Source: Strigamia acuminata
Lineage: Eukaryota; Arthropoda; Chilopoda; Geophilomorpha; Linotaeniidae
Assembly: GCA_949358305.1 (NCBI GenBank)
Contig: OX442314.1
Location: 992,001 to 1,056,000 of the forward strand
Length of the DNA stretch: 64,000 nucleotides
Reading direction: 5' to 3'
Below the pieces are notes generated by a model. That model did no database searches. It was not told the origin of the DNA and saw only the letters and a list, made by a program, of their open reading frames with translations. The translations under genes and the position numbers were made by a program. Shown one piece after another: positions 63,256-64,000 of this stretch (its first letter is position 1; each line of letters begins with the position of its first letter).

Positions 63256-63792
63256 CATTGATTATTTGTAGAGGAATCGGATTGTTTCATCGACGGTACG
63301 TTTCATTCATCGACACGTATTTTTCCGTCCCTGCGCCCTGATTGGCCCGATTTCGTATTGTCCATGTCGGTTCGAAATTGGACCGTTTTATACATTATTT
63401 TCTTTTCTGAGTTCAAATTTGACACAATTTTATTGTTCCTGACAGTATTTTACCTTGTTCTTGTTACTTTTCAGATATTTAAATGTTACATTTAAATTTC
63501 AAGTATTTTCTTGCTTTTACATTATGTTTACAATCATTGTGCAATGAAGTTTACAACACATTTCCATCTAAAAGAAAATTGATTGGAAACATAACATTTC
63601 AAACAAAAGATTTACAACTAATTGAAAATGAGTTTTCATCTCTAGGATTTACTACACATTTTCAGAAGTTTGGAAATATATAAATATTTCCAACACATTT
63701 CCAACAAATTTCCACATCATAGTAAATTCAACTTTTCCATATAAATTTTCAACTTGGAAATGTTTGAAAATATGCTTTTTTTTCCAGTGGCA

Positions 63793-64000
63793 GGTCGCTC
63801 ATTCTCAAAATACGTGAAATCGTTCCACAAATAATAATAATAATAATGAAAATAACAACAATAATTTTGTAACTGAAATAATAAAAAAGGATGAGAACGA
63901 TATAGAACAACGATTATCTCACATCGTTTGGCTCACACTTCCAAATCTAGGCCTGAAGGCCTATTTCGGGTTCTTCTTGCCACAAATGTTTTTTTTTGAC
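63793..64000 (+). repeat. Third copy of the RNF216-like upstream region
   Basis: Matches, in inverse, about 45940-46140 (ACGTGAAATCGTTCCACAAA, AAATCTAGGCCTGAAGGCCT, TTCTTCTTGCCACAAATGTT). It is closer to that copy than to 38040-38240. A further RNF216-like gene may therefore start just beyond the window. Confidence 0.8.

Larger units (their letters stand above)
62632..63789. mobile_element. CACTA-like MITE, 1158 bp
   Basis: Ends CACTGGAAAAAAAA and TTTTTTTTCCAGTG form 14-bp inverted repeats, flanked by GCA on both sides (62629-62631 and 63790-63792). CACT[A/G] ends with a 3-bp duplication fit the CACTA/EnSpm group. No transposase. The interior holds a tRNA-like sequence and a 16-bp hairpin. 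It is inserted in the duplicated upstream region of an RNF216-like copy. Confidence 0.8.

Overview
This is a eukaryotic, almost certainly arthropod, genomic window. A TATA box sits 32 bp upstream of a TCAGTC-type initiator, and introns are short GT-AG introns of about 60-150 bp. Primer-binding sites match tRNA-Gln and tRNA-Phe 3' ends, and much of the DNA is AT-rich and made of nested mobile elements. I cannot name the species.

1-33.9 kb. A host gene for a large secreted repeat protein (signal-peptide exon 197-257, then exon 2) is split by a complete Polinton/Maverick element at 1090-27689. The element has 95-bp perfect terminal inverted repeats and a 6-bp target duplication, GCTGAT, which is exactly two codons of the host reading frame. 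The host gene resumes at 27690 in frame, carries one premature TGA at 27867, and ends at 33812. The Polinton encodes, leftward, a zinc-ribbon/PLA2 protein joined to an rve integrase with chromodomain, a first adenain-like protease and two small unknown proteins. Rightward it encodes a packaging ATPase, a 377-aa protein, the minor capsid protein, a 53-aa protein, the major capsid protein, a basic virion protein, a second adenain-like protease and a coiled-coil fibre-like protein. A protein-primed DNA polymerase B, split in two frames, reads leftward from the right end. The second protease has no early ATG. It is entered in the -1 frame at a canonical A_AAA_AAA heptamer directly before the stop of the virion gene.

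13.2-22.8 kb. Inside the fibre gene sits a 9.67-kb LTR element lying on the minus strand: apparently identical 1914-bp LTRs, TSD ACCT, tRNA-Gln PBS. It has no reverse transcriptase, only an unrecognised 497-aa ORF and a long leader full of small palindromes. The PBS region is present three times.

34-47 kb. Host genes and their broken copies. A seven-exon RNF216/Triad3-like RBR ubiquitin ligase (42188-45732, minus; all exon phases agree, 965 aa) has a C-terminal 10-residue repeat array. Rearranged copies lie at 37.0-37.7, 38.4-39.65 and 61.6-62.4 kb, and copies of its upstream region at 38.0 and 63.8 kb. A Sec23 gene fragment is embedded in one copy. A three-exon FHA-domain gene (39989-40680) and an unrecognised four-exon gene (46375-46967) are also present.

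47-64 kb. Mobile-element graveyard: a BEL/Pao-like LTR-PBS-gag remnant, a 23-bp satellite, a Ty3/gypsy element (51554-56242) with damaged RT and RNase H, two CACTA-like inverted-repeat elements (one holding a solo LTR related to the 1914-bp LTRs, the other a tRNA-like promoter), and a deletion derivative of another gypsy element whose empty site is preserved in a nearby duplicate.
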